This document shows positions 8,996 to 16,785 of a DNA stretch of 64,000 nt, in pieces. The notes beneath the pieces were generated by a model. That model worked only from the letters and a program-made list of their open reading frames with translations. It did no database searches and was not told where the DNA came from. Source of the stretch: Streptococcus salivarius (GTDB taxonomy: Bacteria > Bacillota > Bacilli > Lactobacillales > Streptococcaceae); contig NZ_CP018187.1 of assembly GCF_009738225.1 (NCBI RefSeq), forward strand, positions 630,501-694,500, read 5' to 3'. A program made the position numbers and the translations under genes. Every line of letters begins with the position of its first letter. The stretch's first letter is position 1.

Positions 8996-9226
8996 ATGGA
9001 ATCACATTTGGTGAGAATCATTAACCGTCTTGAAATGATGGCGGCTGATGGTGGTAATTTGAAACGTAATTTTGAACGTGAAGGAGTGGTTGTTGCCGAA
9101 GTATCATTTAGCAACGATCCTGAAAATGGTCCAGTTTTCACATTGCGTGACGTTGAAGCACGTGAATCTTATTCATTTGATAGCATCGACTTGATTGCAA
9201 TGGAAATCTACGATTTGCTTTACTAA
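8996..9226 (+). CDS. DUF1797 family protein
   Basis: A 76-aa acidic cytosolic protein with no membrane segment. I recognise the MESHLVRIINRLEMMA start and the PVFTLRDVEARESYSFDSID core as the DUF1797 family (B. subtilis YkuJ/YktA-like small proteins), which has no assigned function. AGGAG lies upstream of the ATG. It ends before a strong terminator and is separated from argF by 68 bases that include a likely TGATAAAAT extended -10, so it may have its own promoter. Confidence 0.8.
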   Translation: MESHLVRIINRLEMMAADGGNLKRNFEREGVVVAEVSFSNDPENGPVFTLRDVEARESYSFDSIDLIAMEIYDLLY

Positions 9227-9265
9227 TAAATCATTTGGGGACTTTGCAAGGTTCCAAAAATTCAG

Positions 9266-9299
9266 AATGCCTGAAACTCGATAGTTTCAGGCATTTTTA
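9266..9299 (+). terminator. terminator after the DUF1797 gene
   Basis: A 13-bp perfect stem, AATGCCTGAAACT with AGTTTCAGGCATT around a four-base loop, followed by TTTT. Confidence 0.9.
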
Positions 9300-9540
9300 T
9301 CAGGATGAAAGCATCGGGTAATGCTTGTATGGGTTACCAAAATAGGCAGTATTTGAAATCATTGACAAACCTTTTGGGAAGATGTCATCTTAGGAGGACT
9401 TGAGGTGTCTTGCTTGAGAGATTTGATAGCGATGTCTATAACTTAGTTTTTATACTGAAATATCGCATTTATAAGAAAATACTTTATTTTTATACAGTCT
9501 TCTGATATAATATTGAAGAATATTAGTAAGGAGTATCTAG
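9300..9540 (+). promoter_or_regulatory. intergenic region with the ABC transporter promoter
   Basis: Together with the preceding terminator this is a gene-free stretch of just over 300 bases. I see no ORF, tRNA or recognised riboswitch. A TGA-TATAAT extended -10 lies at 9503-9511 and a GGAG ribosome site just before 9541. AT-rich sequence at about 9440-9500 could hold an operator but shows no clear symmetry. Confidence 0.6.
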
Positions 9541-10221
9541 ATGAATTTTTCATTTCTACCGCAGTTTTGGTCTTACTTTAACTATGGTGTCTTAGTAACA
9601 ATTATGATTTCGGTCTGCGTGGTCTTCTTCGGAACCATCCTCGGGGTTTTGGTATCCTTGGCCAAGCGTTCTGGAATCAAACCTTTGGAGTGGCTAGTAA
9701 GCCTTTATGTTTGGGTTTTCCGTGGGACTCCTATGGTTGTGCAGATTATGATTGCTTTTAACCTCATCCACATGAACCTTCCAACTGTGCAGTTTGGGAT
9801 TTTAAACCTTGATTTGTCACGTATCGTTCCGGGTATTATCGTCCTTTCTTTGAACAGTGGCGCTTATATTTCTGAGAGCGTACGTGCAGGTATCGAGTCT
9901 ATTCCTAAAGGCCAGATTGAAGCAGCCTACTCACTTGGTATCCGTCCATGGAATACCATGCGTTATGTGGTCTTGCCTCAAGCTATTAAAAATATCTTGC
10001 CTGCCTTAGGTAACGAGTTTGTCACTATTATCAAGGATAGTTCGCTCTTGCAAACCATCGGGGTTATGGAATTGTGGAATGGTGCACAAACTGTTGCAAC
10101 AACGACCTACTTGACTTTGACGCCGCTCTTGTTCGCAGCCTTCTATTATTTGATTGTAACAACAGCTATGACGGCACTCTTGAAACAAATGGAACAACGA
10201 CTTGGGGAGGGACGTAAATAA
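9541..10221 (+). CDS. amino-acid ABC transporter permease (His/Glu/Gln/Arg/Cys type)
   Basis: A 226-aa inner-membrane permease of a polar amino-acid importer. Five or so hydrophobic helices can be seen, including residues 12-38, 50-75, 85-105 and 185-210. The conserved EAA loop that docks the ATPase is present ([16 protein letters not shown], followed by [14 protein letters not shown]). The gene overlaps the ATPase gene by one base (TAATG). No substrate-binding protein is encoded next to it, so the binding protein must be elsewhere, or another permease supplies it. The substrate cannot be determined; glutamine, glutamate, arginine or cystine are all possible. Confidence 0.9.
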   Translation: MNFSFLPQFWSYFNYGVLVTIMISVCVVFFGTILGVLVSLAKRSGIKPLEWLVSLYVWVFRGTPMVVQIMIAFNLIHMNLPTVQFGILNLDLSRIVPGIIVLSLNSGAYISESVRAGIESIPKGQIEAAYSLGIRPWNTMRYVVLPQAIKNILPALGNEFVTIIKDSSLLQTIGVMELWNGAQTVATTTYLTLTPLLFAAFYYLIVTTAMTALLKQMEQRLGEGRK

Positions 10222-10955
10222 TGGCAGAAACAATTATTGAGATTAAAAATCTTCACAAGTATTTTGGTAAGAATGAAGTTCTCAAAGGGATTGATCTAGA
10301 TATTAAAAAGGGTGAAGTAGTGGTTATCATTGGTCCTTCAGGATCAGGAAAATCAACCTTCCTACGCTCAATGAACTTGCTTGAGAAACCTACCAAAGGC
10401 GTTATTTCTTTTGAAGGTGTGGATATTACAGATAAGAATAACGATATTTTCAAAATGCGTGAAAAAATGGGAATGGTTTTCCAACAGTTTAACCTCTTCC
10501 CTAACATGACAGTTAAGGAAAATATCACCTTGTCACCGATTAAAACCAAGGGTGTTTCAAAAGCTGATGCGGACGCGAAAGCTATGGAACTTTTAGAAAA
10601 GGTTGGCTTGAAAGATAAGGCAGATGCCTACCCAACAAGTCTATCTGGTGGTCAGCAACAACGTATTGCGATCGCACGTGGTTTGGCTATGGATCCAGAT
10701 GTTCTCTTGTTTGACGAACCAACATCAGCCCTTGACCCAGAAATGGTTGGTGAAGTTCTTGCAGTTATGCAGGACCTTGCTAAATCAGGGATGACAATGG
10801 CAATTGTTACCCACGAAATGGGCTTTGCTTATGAGGTGGCTGATCGTGTTATCTTTATGGATGGCGGTGTTATTGTAGAAGAAGGCACACCACAAGAGAT
10901 TTTCGACAATACTAAGGAAGATCGTACTAAGGATTTCTTGAGTAAGGTTTTGTAA
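10221..10955 (+). CDS. amino-acid ABC transporter ATP-binding protein (GlnQ type)
   Basis: A 244-aa ATPase that powers the permease encoded upstream. Walker A GPSGSGKS lies at residues 38-45, the Q-loop in [10 protein letters not shown], the ABC signature LSGGQ at 141-145, Walker [14 protein letters not shown], and the switch histidine in IVTHEMGFA. The close match to the polar-amino-acid subfamily (GlnQ/HisP/TcyC) comes from the [13 protein letters not shown] segment. Translation is coupled to the permease by the one-base overlap, and a terminator follows. Confidence 0.93.
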   Translation: MAETIIEIKNLHKYFGKNEVLKGIDLDIKKGEVVVIIGPSGSGKSTFLRSMNLLEKPTKGVISFEGVDITDKNNDIFKMREKMGMVFQQFNLFPNMTVKENITLSPIKTKGVSKADADAKAMELLEKVGLKDKADAYPTSLSGGQQQRIAIARGLAMDPDVLLFDEPTSALDPEMVGEVLAVMQDLAKSGMTMAIVTHEMGFAYEVADRVIFMDGGVIVEEGTPQEIFDNTKEDRTKDFLSKVL

Positions 10956-10987
10956 GATATTCATTAAGTATGTATACATTGTTTGTG

Positions 10988-11018
10988 AAGGCTGGAACTT
11001 TTCCGGCCTTTTCTTTTT
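10988..11018 (+). terminator. terminator of the ABC transporter operon
   Basis: AAGGCTGGAA pairs with TTCCGGCCTT (one G-T pair) and is followed by a T-rich tail. Confidence 0.85.
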
Positions 11019-11080
11019 GTGCTCTGCTTTTCTAGAATCATTCTTGTTTAAGATAATTTTTCGGAAAAGATGGATAAATA

Positions 11081-11089
11081 TGCTATAAT
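11081..11089 (+). promoter_or_regulatory. feo operon promoter
   Basis: TGC-TATAAT extended -10, 38 bases before feoA. The -35 is not recognisable. I see no clear Fur or MntR-type palindrome. Confidence 0.6.
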
Positions 11090-11126
11090 GATGCCATATC
11101 AAAAATAATAAAGTAGGTCAAGAAAA

Positions 11127-11603
11127 ATGCTCATATATGATGCGGCCTTAAAAACGCCTTACCGGATTCTTGGCATTAACCTCCCTAAGGATAGTCTTTT
11201 GCACTTATCTAACCTAGGGCTGGCTGCCGGTGAAATGATTGAGGTGGTAACTAAGACCAAGAACAGTGCTATTATTATCGTAAAGGGGAGTCGCTTAGCC
11301 TTTGATGCTTCGATTCTAGATAAGATTGATTTGGCACCTGCAGAGGAAGATCAGGAAAAGATACCTCTTTCTGAATTACCAGTTGGACGTTCGGCTATCG
11401 TTACTGATATTTTTTCAGCAAATGAGACCAAACGGCGTCTTATGGATATGGGAATTACAAAGCGTACTCGGGTCTTATTGCGTAAGGTAGCCCCTTTGGG
11501 AGATCCTCTAGAAATTAGCTTGAGAGGGTATGAATTAACCCTACGCAAGTCGGAGGCGCAAATGATTAGTGTGGTCATGCTGGACGAGGGAGAGGAAAAA
11601 TGA
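11127..11603 (+). CDS. feoA: ferrous iron transport protein A, two fused FeoA domains
   Basis: A 158-aa cytosolic SH3-like accessory of the FeoB iron(II) transporter. Two FeoA domains are in tandem, at about residues 8-70 (NLPKDSLLHLSNLGLAAGEMIEV) and 78-152 (ELPVGRSAIVTDI, then RRLMDMGITKRTRVLLRKVAPLGDP). Single-domain FeoA is about 75-80 aa, so this is a duplicated form; the N-terminal copy is more diverged. The stop codon overlaps the feoB start by four bases (ATGA), so the two are translationally coupled. The -10 is at 11084. Confidence 0.88.
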   Translation: MLIYDAALKTPYRILGINLPKDSLLHLSNLGLAAGEMIEVVTKTKNSAIIIVKGSRLAFDASILDKIDLAPAEEDQEKIPLSELPVGRSAIVTDIFSANETKRRLMDMGITKRTRVLLRKVAPLGDPLEISLRGYELTLRKSEAQMISVVMLDEGEEK

Positions 11604-13738
11604 CAGAAATTGCATTAATAGGTAATCCTAATAGTGGTAAAACCAGTTTATTCAACCTGATAACAGGGACCAATCAGCGTGTTGGTAACTGGCCGGGTGT
11701 TACTGTAGAACGAAAAAGTGGTCTGGTCAAAAAGAATAAGGATTTAGAAATCCAGGATTTACCAGGGATTTACTCAATGTCACCCTATAGCCCTGAAGAA
11801 AAGGTAGCGCGTGACTATTTGTTGAGCCAAAGGGCCGAAAGTATTCTAAATGTGGTTGATGCGACTAATTTGGAGCGTAACCTTTATCTGACAACGCAGT
11901 TGATTGAGACAGGTATTCCAGTCACTTTAGCACTTAACATGAGTGATGTTTTGGAGGCTCAGGGAAAACAGATTAATGTTGATAAATTATCTTATCATCT
12001 AGGCGTCCCAGTAGTAGCTACTAGTGCTCTCAAACAAACTGGTGTGGATCAGGTAGTGAAGAAGGCAGCTCATACGACGACTTCTACAGTCGGTGATATT
12101 GCTTTTCCAATTTATGATGATAAATTAGAAGCTGCCATCTCACAAATTTTGGAAGTTTTGGGAAATTCGGTACCGCAAAGGTCTGCGCGTTTTTATGCCA
12201 TTAAACTCTTTGAACACGATGCTTTAGTTGAGGCTGAGCTAGACTTGTCCCCATTCCAACGAAAAGAAATCAAAGATATCATTCGTATCACTGAGGAAAT
12301 TTTCACCGAAGACGCAGAGTCAATTGTCATTAATGAGCGTTATGCCTTTATTGAACGCGTCTGTCAGATGGCTCAAAGTCATACGGAAGATTTTGCTCTG
12401 ACCTTGTCAGATAAGATTGATAGGATTGTCACCAACCGTATTTTGGCCTTGCCAATTTTCGCAGCAGTTATGTATTTGGTTTATTTCTTATCTATCCAAA
12501 CTGTTGGAACCATGTGGACAGACTGGGCTAACGATGTGCTTTTTGGTAAGTATGTTCCAGATTTGGTAACTTCTGGTCTTGACTTTCTTCAAGTTCAGGA
12601 TTGGCTTAAGTCTTTGATTGTTGATGGTATCGTCGCTGGGATTGGGACAGTACTAGGGTTCCTTCCTCAAATTTTTGTGCTCTTTATCTGTTTGGGTGTG
12701 CTTGAGGACATTGGATATATGAGTCGTATTGCCTTTGTTATGGACCGTATTTTCCGACGTTTTGGGCTTTCTGGAAAATCCTTTATTCCCATGTTGATTT
12801 CGACAGGTTGCGGGGTTCCAGCGGTTATGTCTAGTCGAACTATTGAAAATGAAAGGGACCGTCGCATTACCATTATGACGGCAACCTTCATGCCTTGTTC
12901 GGCCAAGTTGGAAATAATTGCCTTGATTGCTGGAGCTTTCTTCCCTAGTAACTCATTAGTAGCACCAAGTACTTATTTTATTGGGATGGCTGCCATCATC
13001 TTATCAGGTATTGCCCTCAAAAAGACGAGTTTTTTGGGTGGCCTAACCAGTCCGTTTATAATGGAATTGCCTGCTTACCATTGGCCTAAAGCCATGTCAG
13101 TTTTGCGCTATGCCTTTGGTAAGGCTATGAGTTTTGTCAAACGTGCGGGAACCATCATTTTCAGTTTGACAGTTCTTATCTGGTTTATGTCTAACTACAA
13201 CTTTACGCTACATACGGTAGATACGGAAGCCAGCATTTTGGCGACTCTCGGTAGGAGTTTGTCTTGGATTTTTGATCCGCTTGGATTTGGAAATTGGAAG
13301 GCAACAGTTGCGGCTCTTACAGGCTTAGCTGCCAAGGAGACTGTTGTTGCCACCTTTGGTATTCTCTATCATAATAGCAGTGAAGCTGGTTTAGCTGCGG
13401 CTTTACGAGGAGATTATTCTTCCCTAGCAGCTTATTCCTTCTTAGTCTTTAATTTACTTTGTGCCCCATGTTTTGCGGCTATTGGAGCTATTAAGCGTGA
13501 AATGGCCAATCTAAAATGGACGGTTGGTGCTATCGGTTTTCAAACAGGCCTAGCCTATTGTGTGAGTTTAATTCTTTATCAGTTTGGCCAAGTTATCCTA
13601 TACGGCAAGTCAATGACAATTTGGACTTTTGTTGCTTTCTTGCTGTTAGTGACCATGATTTATTTTGTGGTTCGTAAACCACGTCAGATTAAGGATCAAA
13701 TCATTAGTTTGGATAATCTTCAAGAAGCCCATATTTAG
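11600..13738 (+). CDS. feoB: ferrous iron transporter FeoB
   Basis: A membrane GTPase that imports Fe2+, 712 aa. The cytosolic N-terminal G domain has G1 GNPNSGKT at residues 8-15, G3 DLPG near residue 53 and G4 NMSD near 115. A helical GDI-like spacer follows to about 270, then a polytopic membrane part with two Gate domains. The second half carries the conserved STGCGVPA and SAKLEI segments with cysteines thought to line the pathway. Length is within the FeoB range. The operon is feoA-feoB-small Cys-rich protein. Confidence 0.96.
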   Translation: MTEIALIGNPNSGKTSLFNLITGTNQRVGNWPGVTVERKSGLVKKNKDLEIQDLPGIYSMSPYSPEEKVARDYLLSQRAESILNVVDATNLERNLYLTTQLIETGIPVTLALNMSDVLEAQGKQINVDKLSYHLGVPVVATSALKQTGVDQVVKKAAHTTTSTVGDIAFPIYDDKLEAAISQILEVLGNSVPQRSARFYAIKLFEHDALVEAELDLSPFQRKEIKDIIRITEEIFTEDAESIVINERYAFIERVCQMAQSHTEDFALTLSDKIDRIVTNRILALPIFAAVMYLVYFLSIQTVGTMWTDWANDVLFGKYVPDLVTSGLDFLQVQDWLKSLIVDGIVAGIGTVLGFLPQIFVLFICLGVLEDIGYMSRIAFVMDRIFRRFGLSGKSFIPMLISTGCGVPAVMSSRTIENERDRRITIMTATFMPCSAKLEIIALIAGAFFPSNSLVAPSTYFIGMAAIILSGIALKKTSFLGGLTSPFIMELPAYHWPKAMSVLRYAFGKAMSFVKRAGTIIFSLTVLIWFMSNYNFTLHTVDTEASILATLGRSLSWIFDPLGFGNWKATVAALTGLAAKETVVATFGILYHNSSEAGLAAALRGDYSSLAAYSFLVFNLLCAPCFAAIGAIKREMANLKWTVGAIGFQTGLAYCVSLILYQFGQVILYGKSMTIWTFVAFLLLVTMIYFVVRKPRQIKDQIISLDNLQEAHI

Positions 13739-13755
13739 GTTTAGGAGGAATTGTT

Positions 13756-13896
13756 ATGTCAACGTTTATCATTGCCTTCATTATTTTTGCTTTGGCTGTC
13801 CTTGGCATCCGTCACTATATCAAAGGAAAAGGTTCTTGTGGCGATTGTGAGTGTTCTTGTCCGGTTAAGGAAGAAATGCATAAGGCTAATCGCTAA
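13756..13896 (+). CDS. FeoB-associated Cys-rich membrane protein
   Basis: A short gene of 46 codons, 17 bases after feoB, with a strong AGGAGG site. One N-terminal transmembrane helix (about residues 4-18) is followed by a basic turn and a cytosolic segment with four cysteines in C-G-D-C-E-C-S-C order (residues 28-35), then a charged tail. This is the pattern of FeoB-associated Cys-rich membrane proteins, which replace FeoC in many Firmicutes. A role in iron handling or electron transfer at FeoB is inferred from position. Confidence 0.88.
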   Translation: MSTFIIAFIIFALAVLGIRHYIKGKGSCGDCECSCPVKEEMHKANR

Positions 13897-13906
13897 TAAT
13901 ATATAG

Positions 13907-13943
13907 AAAAATGGTCTCTTAAATGAATAAGAGACCATTTTCT
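13907..13943 (+). terminator. feo operon terminator
   Basis: A 13-bp stem, AAAATGGTCTCTT with AAGAGACCATTTT around an eight-base loop. Confidence 0.88.
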
Positions 13944-14045
13944 TACGATTGTAAGAAATGTATAAAGGCATGTAGGTTGGAAGTGTGATACTATAAGATA
14001 GATAAATAATCTAATTTTTTAACAAAAAAGGGAGATGTATAAGGA

Positions 14046-14822
14046 ATGGTTTTGAACAGAGAGATTGTCCTAATTCATGGGACCTGGTGTGATGGCAATG
14101 TTTGGGGAGAATTTGCGACAGGTCTACGTCAAATGGGATACAAGGTACATACACCTAGCTTTCGTTATCATGACCTACCTTATCAAGAGTGCCTAGCTAA
14201 AGTTGGGACTGTTACTTTGCAGGACTATCGAGATGATTTAGTGGCTTTGATTGAAAGTCTAGACCAACCACCACTTATTTTAGGGCACTCTTTAGGCTGT
14301 CTGGTGGCTCAAATGGTTGCTGAAAAGACAGAAGTTGCTGGTATGATTCTCATGGGACCTGCTCCGACAGCAGATATTTATGCCTTTTATCCAACCATGT
14401 TAGCTTGTTTTGGCAAACACTTTTTACGCTGGGGTTTTTGGAAAAAAGCCATGCCCCCTTATAAAAAGGAGTTTTTCAAGTATTGCATGAATGAACAAGA
14501 GGAAGCTTTGAAAGAGGAAGTTTTTGCTGATCTGGTTCCTGAATCAGGAAAAGTTTATACTCAGATGGCTCTTCATTGGTTTGATAAGACAAAGGCAGCT
14601 TATGTGGACTTTAGTAACATTTTATGTCCTGTTATCGTCATTTCAGGAACCAAGGATAAGATGACTCATCCTAATATTGCTAGAAGAACAGCTAAGAACT
14701 ACCGTGATTCTGTTCTCGTTTCCTTAACAGGTGCAGATCACATGTATGAAAGTGGCAAATACCAGCAGAAGACCTTGAAGGTTATTAAGGGTTGGAGTCA
14801 GCAAAATGGTTTTGTGGATTAG
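14046..14822 (+). CDS. alpha/beta-fold hydrolase
   Basis: A 258-aa cytosolic hydrolase. The oxyanion motif HG-T-W lies at residues 11-14, the nucleophile elbow G-H-S-L-G has Ser82, a probable acid is Asp in SGTKDKMTHP (about residue 203), and the catalytic His sits in TGADHMYESG (about 235). The fold and order match the lysophospholipase/esterase-like superfamily. The substrate is unknown. The chosen start follows AAGGA closely, with GGGAG further upstream. It is flanked by terminators, hence monocistronic. Confidence 0.85.
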   Translation: MVLNREIVLIHGTWCDGNVWGEFATGLRQMGYKVHTPSFRYHDLPYQECLAKVGTVTLQDYRDDLVALIESLDQPPLILGHSLGCLVAQMVAEKTEVAGMILMGPAPTADIYAFYPTMLACFGKHFLRWGFWKKAMPPYKKEFFKYCMNEQEEALKEEVFADLVPESGKVYTQMALHWFDKTKAAYVDFSNILCPVIVISGTKDKMTHPNIARRTAKNYRDSVLVSLTGADHMYESGKYQQKTLKVIKGWSQQNGFVD

Positions 14823-14842
14823 TCACGAAACATAATCAGAAG

Positions 14843-14870
14843 AAGTTGGAAGGCAATTCCAGCTTTTTTA
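14843..14870 (+). terminator. terminator after the hydrolase gene
   Basis: AAGTTGGAA pairs with TTCCAGCTT across a five-base loop and is followed by T5. Confidence 0.8.
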
Positions 14871-14931
14871 GTTTTCATTTGAAACGTCTTTTTGAAAATT
14901 TAGAAAATTTAGTCACAAAGAGTCCTCACTA

Positions 14932-14940
14932 TGGTATAAT
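14932..14940 (+). promoter_or_regulatory. folD promoter
   Basis: TGG-TATAAT extended -10. An upstream-extended reading of folD would begin inside it, which supports the start at 14970. Confidence 0.7.
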
Positions 14941-14969
14941 TGAAAAAAAGTATGTATTGGAGAACACCC

Positions 14970-15824
14970 ATGGCGATAATAATGGATGGTAAGGCCCTAG
15001 CTGTTAAAATGCAGGATCAATTGCAAGAAAAGGTAGCACGTCTAAAAGAAAAGGAATGGATTGTGCCAGGACTAGTGGTAATTATGGTTGGAGACAACCC
15101 AGCTAGTCAAGTTTATGTGCGTAATAAGGAACGTGCTGCTAAAAAGGCTGGCTTCCATAGTAAGACGGTCAATCTTTCTGAGAGTATCAGCGAGGAAGAA
15201 TTGATTGAGGTCATTGAACAATACAATCAGGATCCGCTTTTCCATGGTATCTTGGTTCAATTGCCACTGCCGAATCATATTAATGAAATGCGTATTCTTT
15301 TGGCTATTGATCCTAAAAAAGATGTCGATGGTTTCCATCCTATGAATACTGGTAATCTCTGGAATGGTCGCCGTCAAATGGTGCCTTGTACACCGGCTGG
15401 GATTATGGAAATCCTTCGTGAGTACAATGTTGAATTGGAAGGTAAGACAGCAGTTATTATCGGACGTAGTAACATTGTTGGTAAACCTATGGCTCAGCTT
15501 CTTCTAGAAAAGAATGCTACAGTTACCTTGACCCACTCACGAACACCGCATTTGGCTAAGGTTTGTAGCAAGGCAGATGTCTTGATTGTAGCTATTGGAC
15601 GTGCAAAATTTGTAACAGAAGAATATGTCAAAGAGGGTGCTGTTGTCATTGATGTGGGAATCAACCGTGATGAAGAAGGCAAACTTTGTGGTGACGTTGA
15701 TTTTGATCAAGTGAAAGATAAGGTTGGCATGATCACGCCTGTTCCGGGTGGTGTAGGCCCTATGACTATTACTATGCTGATGGAACAGACCTATCAAGCT
15801 GCTCTTCGTAGTGCGAAAGGATAG
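14970..15824 (+). CDS. folD: bifunctional methylenetetrahydrofolate dehydrogenase / methenyltetrahydrofolate cyclohydrolase
   Basis: Interconverts methylene-, methenyl- and 10-formyl-tetrahydrofolate in one-carbon metabolism, 284 aa. The start MAIIMDGK matches the family N-terminus. The catalytic Lys is in YVRNK (Lys53), the substrate loop reads PLPNHINE, and the NADP-binding core is [14 protein letters not shown]. The C-terminal signature PGGVGPMT is intact. The ATG at 14970 is preceded by GGAG, whereas the in-frame ATG at 14940 lies within the -10 box. The NAD(P)HX dehydratase gene starts three bases after the stop. Confidence 0.96.
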   Translation: MAIIMDGKALAVKMQDQLQEKVARLKEKEWIVPGLVVIMVGDNPASQVYVRNKERAAKKAGFHSKTVNLSESISEEELIEVIEQYNQDPLFHGILVQLPLPNHINEMRILLAIDPKKDVDGFHPMNTGNLWNGRRQMVPCTPAGIMEILREYNVELEGKTAVIIGRSNIVGKPMAQLLLEKNATVTLTHSRTPHLAKVCSKADVLIVAIGRAKFVTEEYVKEGAVVIDVGINRDEEGKLCGDVDFDQVKDKVGMITPVPGGVGPMTITMLMEQTYQAALRSAKG

Positions 15825-15827
15825 TTT

Positions 15828-16664
15828 ATGAAAGTTGATGACGATTTAGCTAGGAAAGTGATAACACCTCGCTTGAGAGAGTCTCACAAGGGTTCTTACG
15901 GTCGAGTGCTTTTAGTTGGTGGGCTTTATCCTTATGGTGGTGCCATCATTATGGCTGCCATAGCTTGTGTCAATAGTGGGGCAGGCTTGGTCACAGTGGC
16001 TACGGATCGTGAAAATATCACAGCCCTTCATGCTCATCTCCCTGAAGCCATGGCTTTTGACCTTAGAGAGGCTGAAAGATTTCTTGAGAATCTTAGGGCA
16101 GCTGATGTGGTATTAATCGGTTCTGGCCTAGGTGAAGATGGTGCAGCTAGTCGGGCTATGGACTTGGTGCTGGCAAATATTAGGGCAGATCAAAATTTGG
16201 TTGTTGATGGTTCAGCTCTCAATCTTTTGGCTAAGAAAAATAAGAAGGACTTACCAGATTGTCACTTTACTCTCACCCCACATCAAAAAGAATGGGAACG
16301 CTTGTCTGGTTTTAGGATTCCAGAGCAGACAGTTTCCAACACTCAAAAAGCCTTGGGAGAGTTCCGAGCTGGGACAATCCTGGTTGCCAAGAGTCACAAG
16401 ACGGCTGTCTATCAAGGTGAAACAGTAGCTCATTTAGAAGTTGGTGGGCCTTATCAAGCCACAGGAGGAATGGGAGATACCTTAGCTGGTATGATTACTG
16501 GTTTTCTGGCCCAGTTCCCTTCAATTGATCGCTATAAGGCTGTCACAGTAGCTACCTGGCTTCACTCAGCTATTGCTGATGATCTGGCTAAAAATGCCTA
16601 TGTGGTTTTGCCGACACATATCAGTAAAGCCATTCCTAGCTGGATGAAAAAGTTATCATTATAA
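15828..16664 (+). CDS. nnrD: ADP/ATP-dependent NAD(P)H-hydrate dehydratase
   Basis: Repairs hydrated, inactive NAD(P)H by nucleotide-dependent dehydration, 278 aa. It matches the C-terminal (ribokinase-like) half of the two-domain YjeF/Nnr protein. The conserved segments VVDGSALNLL, LTPHQKEW and the anionic-hole motif GGMGDTLAGMI (about residues 207-217) are all visible. The epimerase half is not present and must be encoded elsewhere or missing. It is in an operon with folD, an association I recall from other streptococci. Confidence 0.92.
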   Translation: MKVDDDLARKVITPRLRESHKGSYGRVLLVGGLYPYGGAIIMAAIACVNSGAGLVTVATDRENITALHAHLPEAMAFDLREAERFLENLRAADVVLIGSGLGEDGAASRAMDLVLANIRADQNLVVDGSALNLLAKKNKKDLPDCHFTLTPHQKEWERLSGFRIPEQTVSNTQKALGEFRAGTILVAKSHKTAVYQGETVAHLEVGGPYQATGGMGDTLAGMITGFLAQFPSIDRYKAVTVATWLHSAIADDLAKNAYVVLPTHISKAIPSWMKKLSL

Positions 16665-16666
16665 TC

Positions 16667-16700
16667 TAAAAAACGTGTCTTGTATTGAGGCAAGTTTTTT
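16667..16700 (+). terminator. terminator after folD-nnrD
   Basis: AAAAAAC-TGTCT pairs with AGGCA-GTTTTTT, with one internal mismatch. The tail is T-rich. Confidence 0.7.
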
Positions 16701-16785
16701 TCGATTTCGACATTTTTTTAAGTTTGCTAAAGCTTATTTGTGATAAAATAAAAGAGAATTTTTATGAGAACATAGAGGAAAAAAA

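Noticed and set aside
9300..9540. Possible T-box or other riboswitch before the amino-acid ABC transporter
   Set aside because: No T-box sequence, antiterminator bulge or terminator next to the start was found; only a promoter is supported.
14940..14969. Ten-codon upstream extension of folD
   Set aside because: Its ATG falls on the -10 box and a GGAG-led ATG at 14970 gives the family N-terminus.
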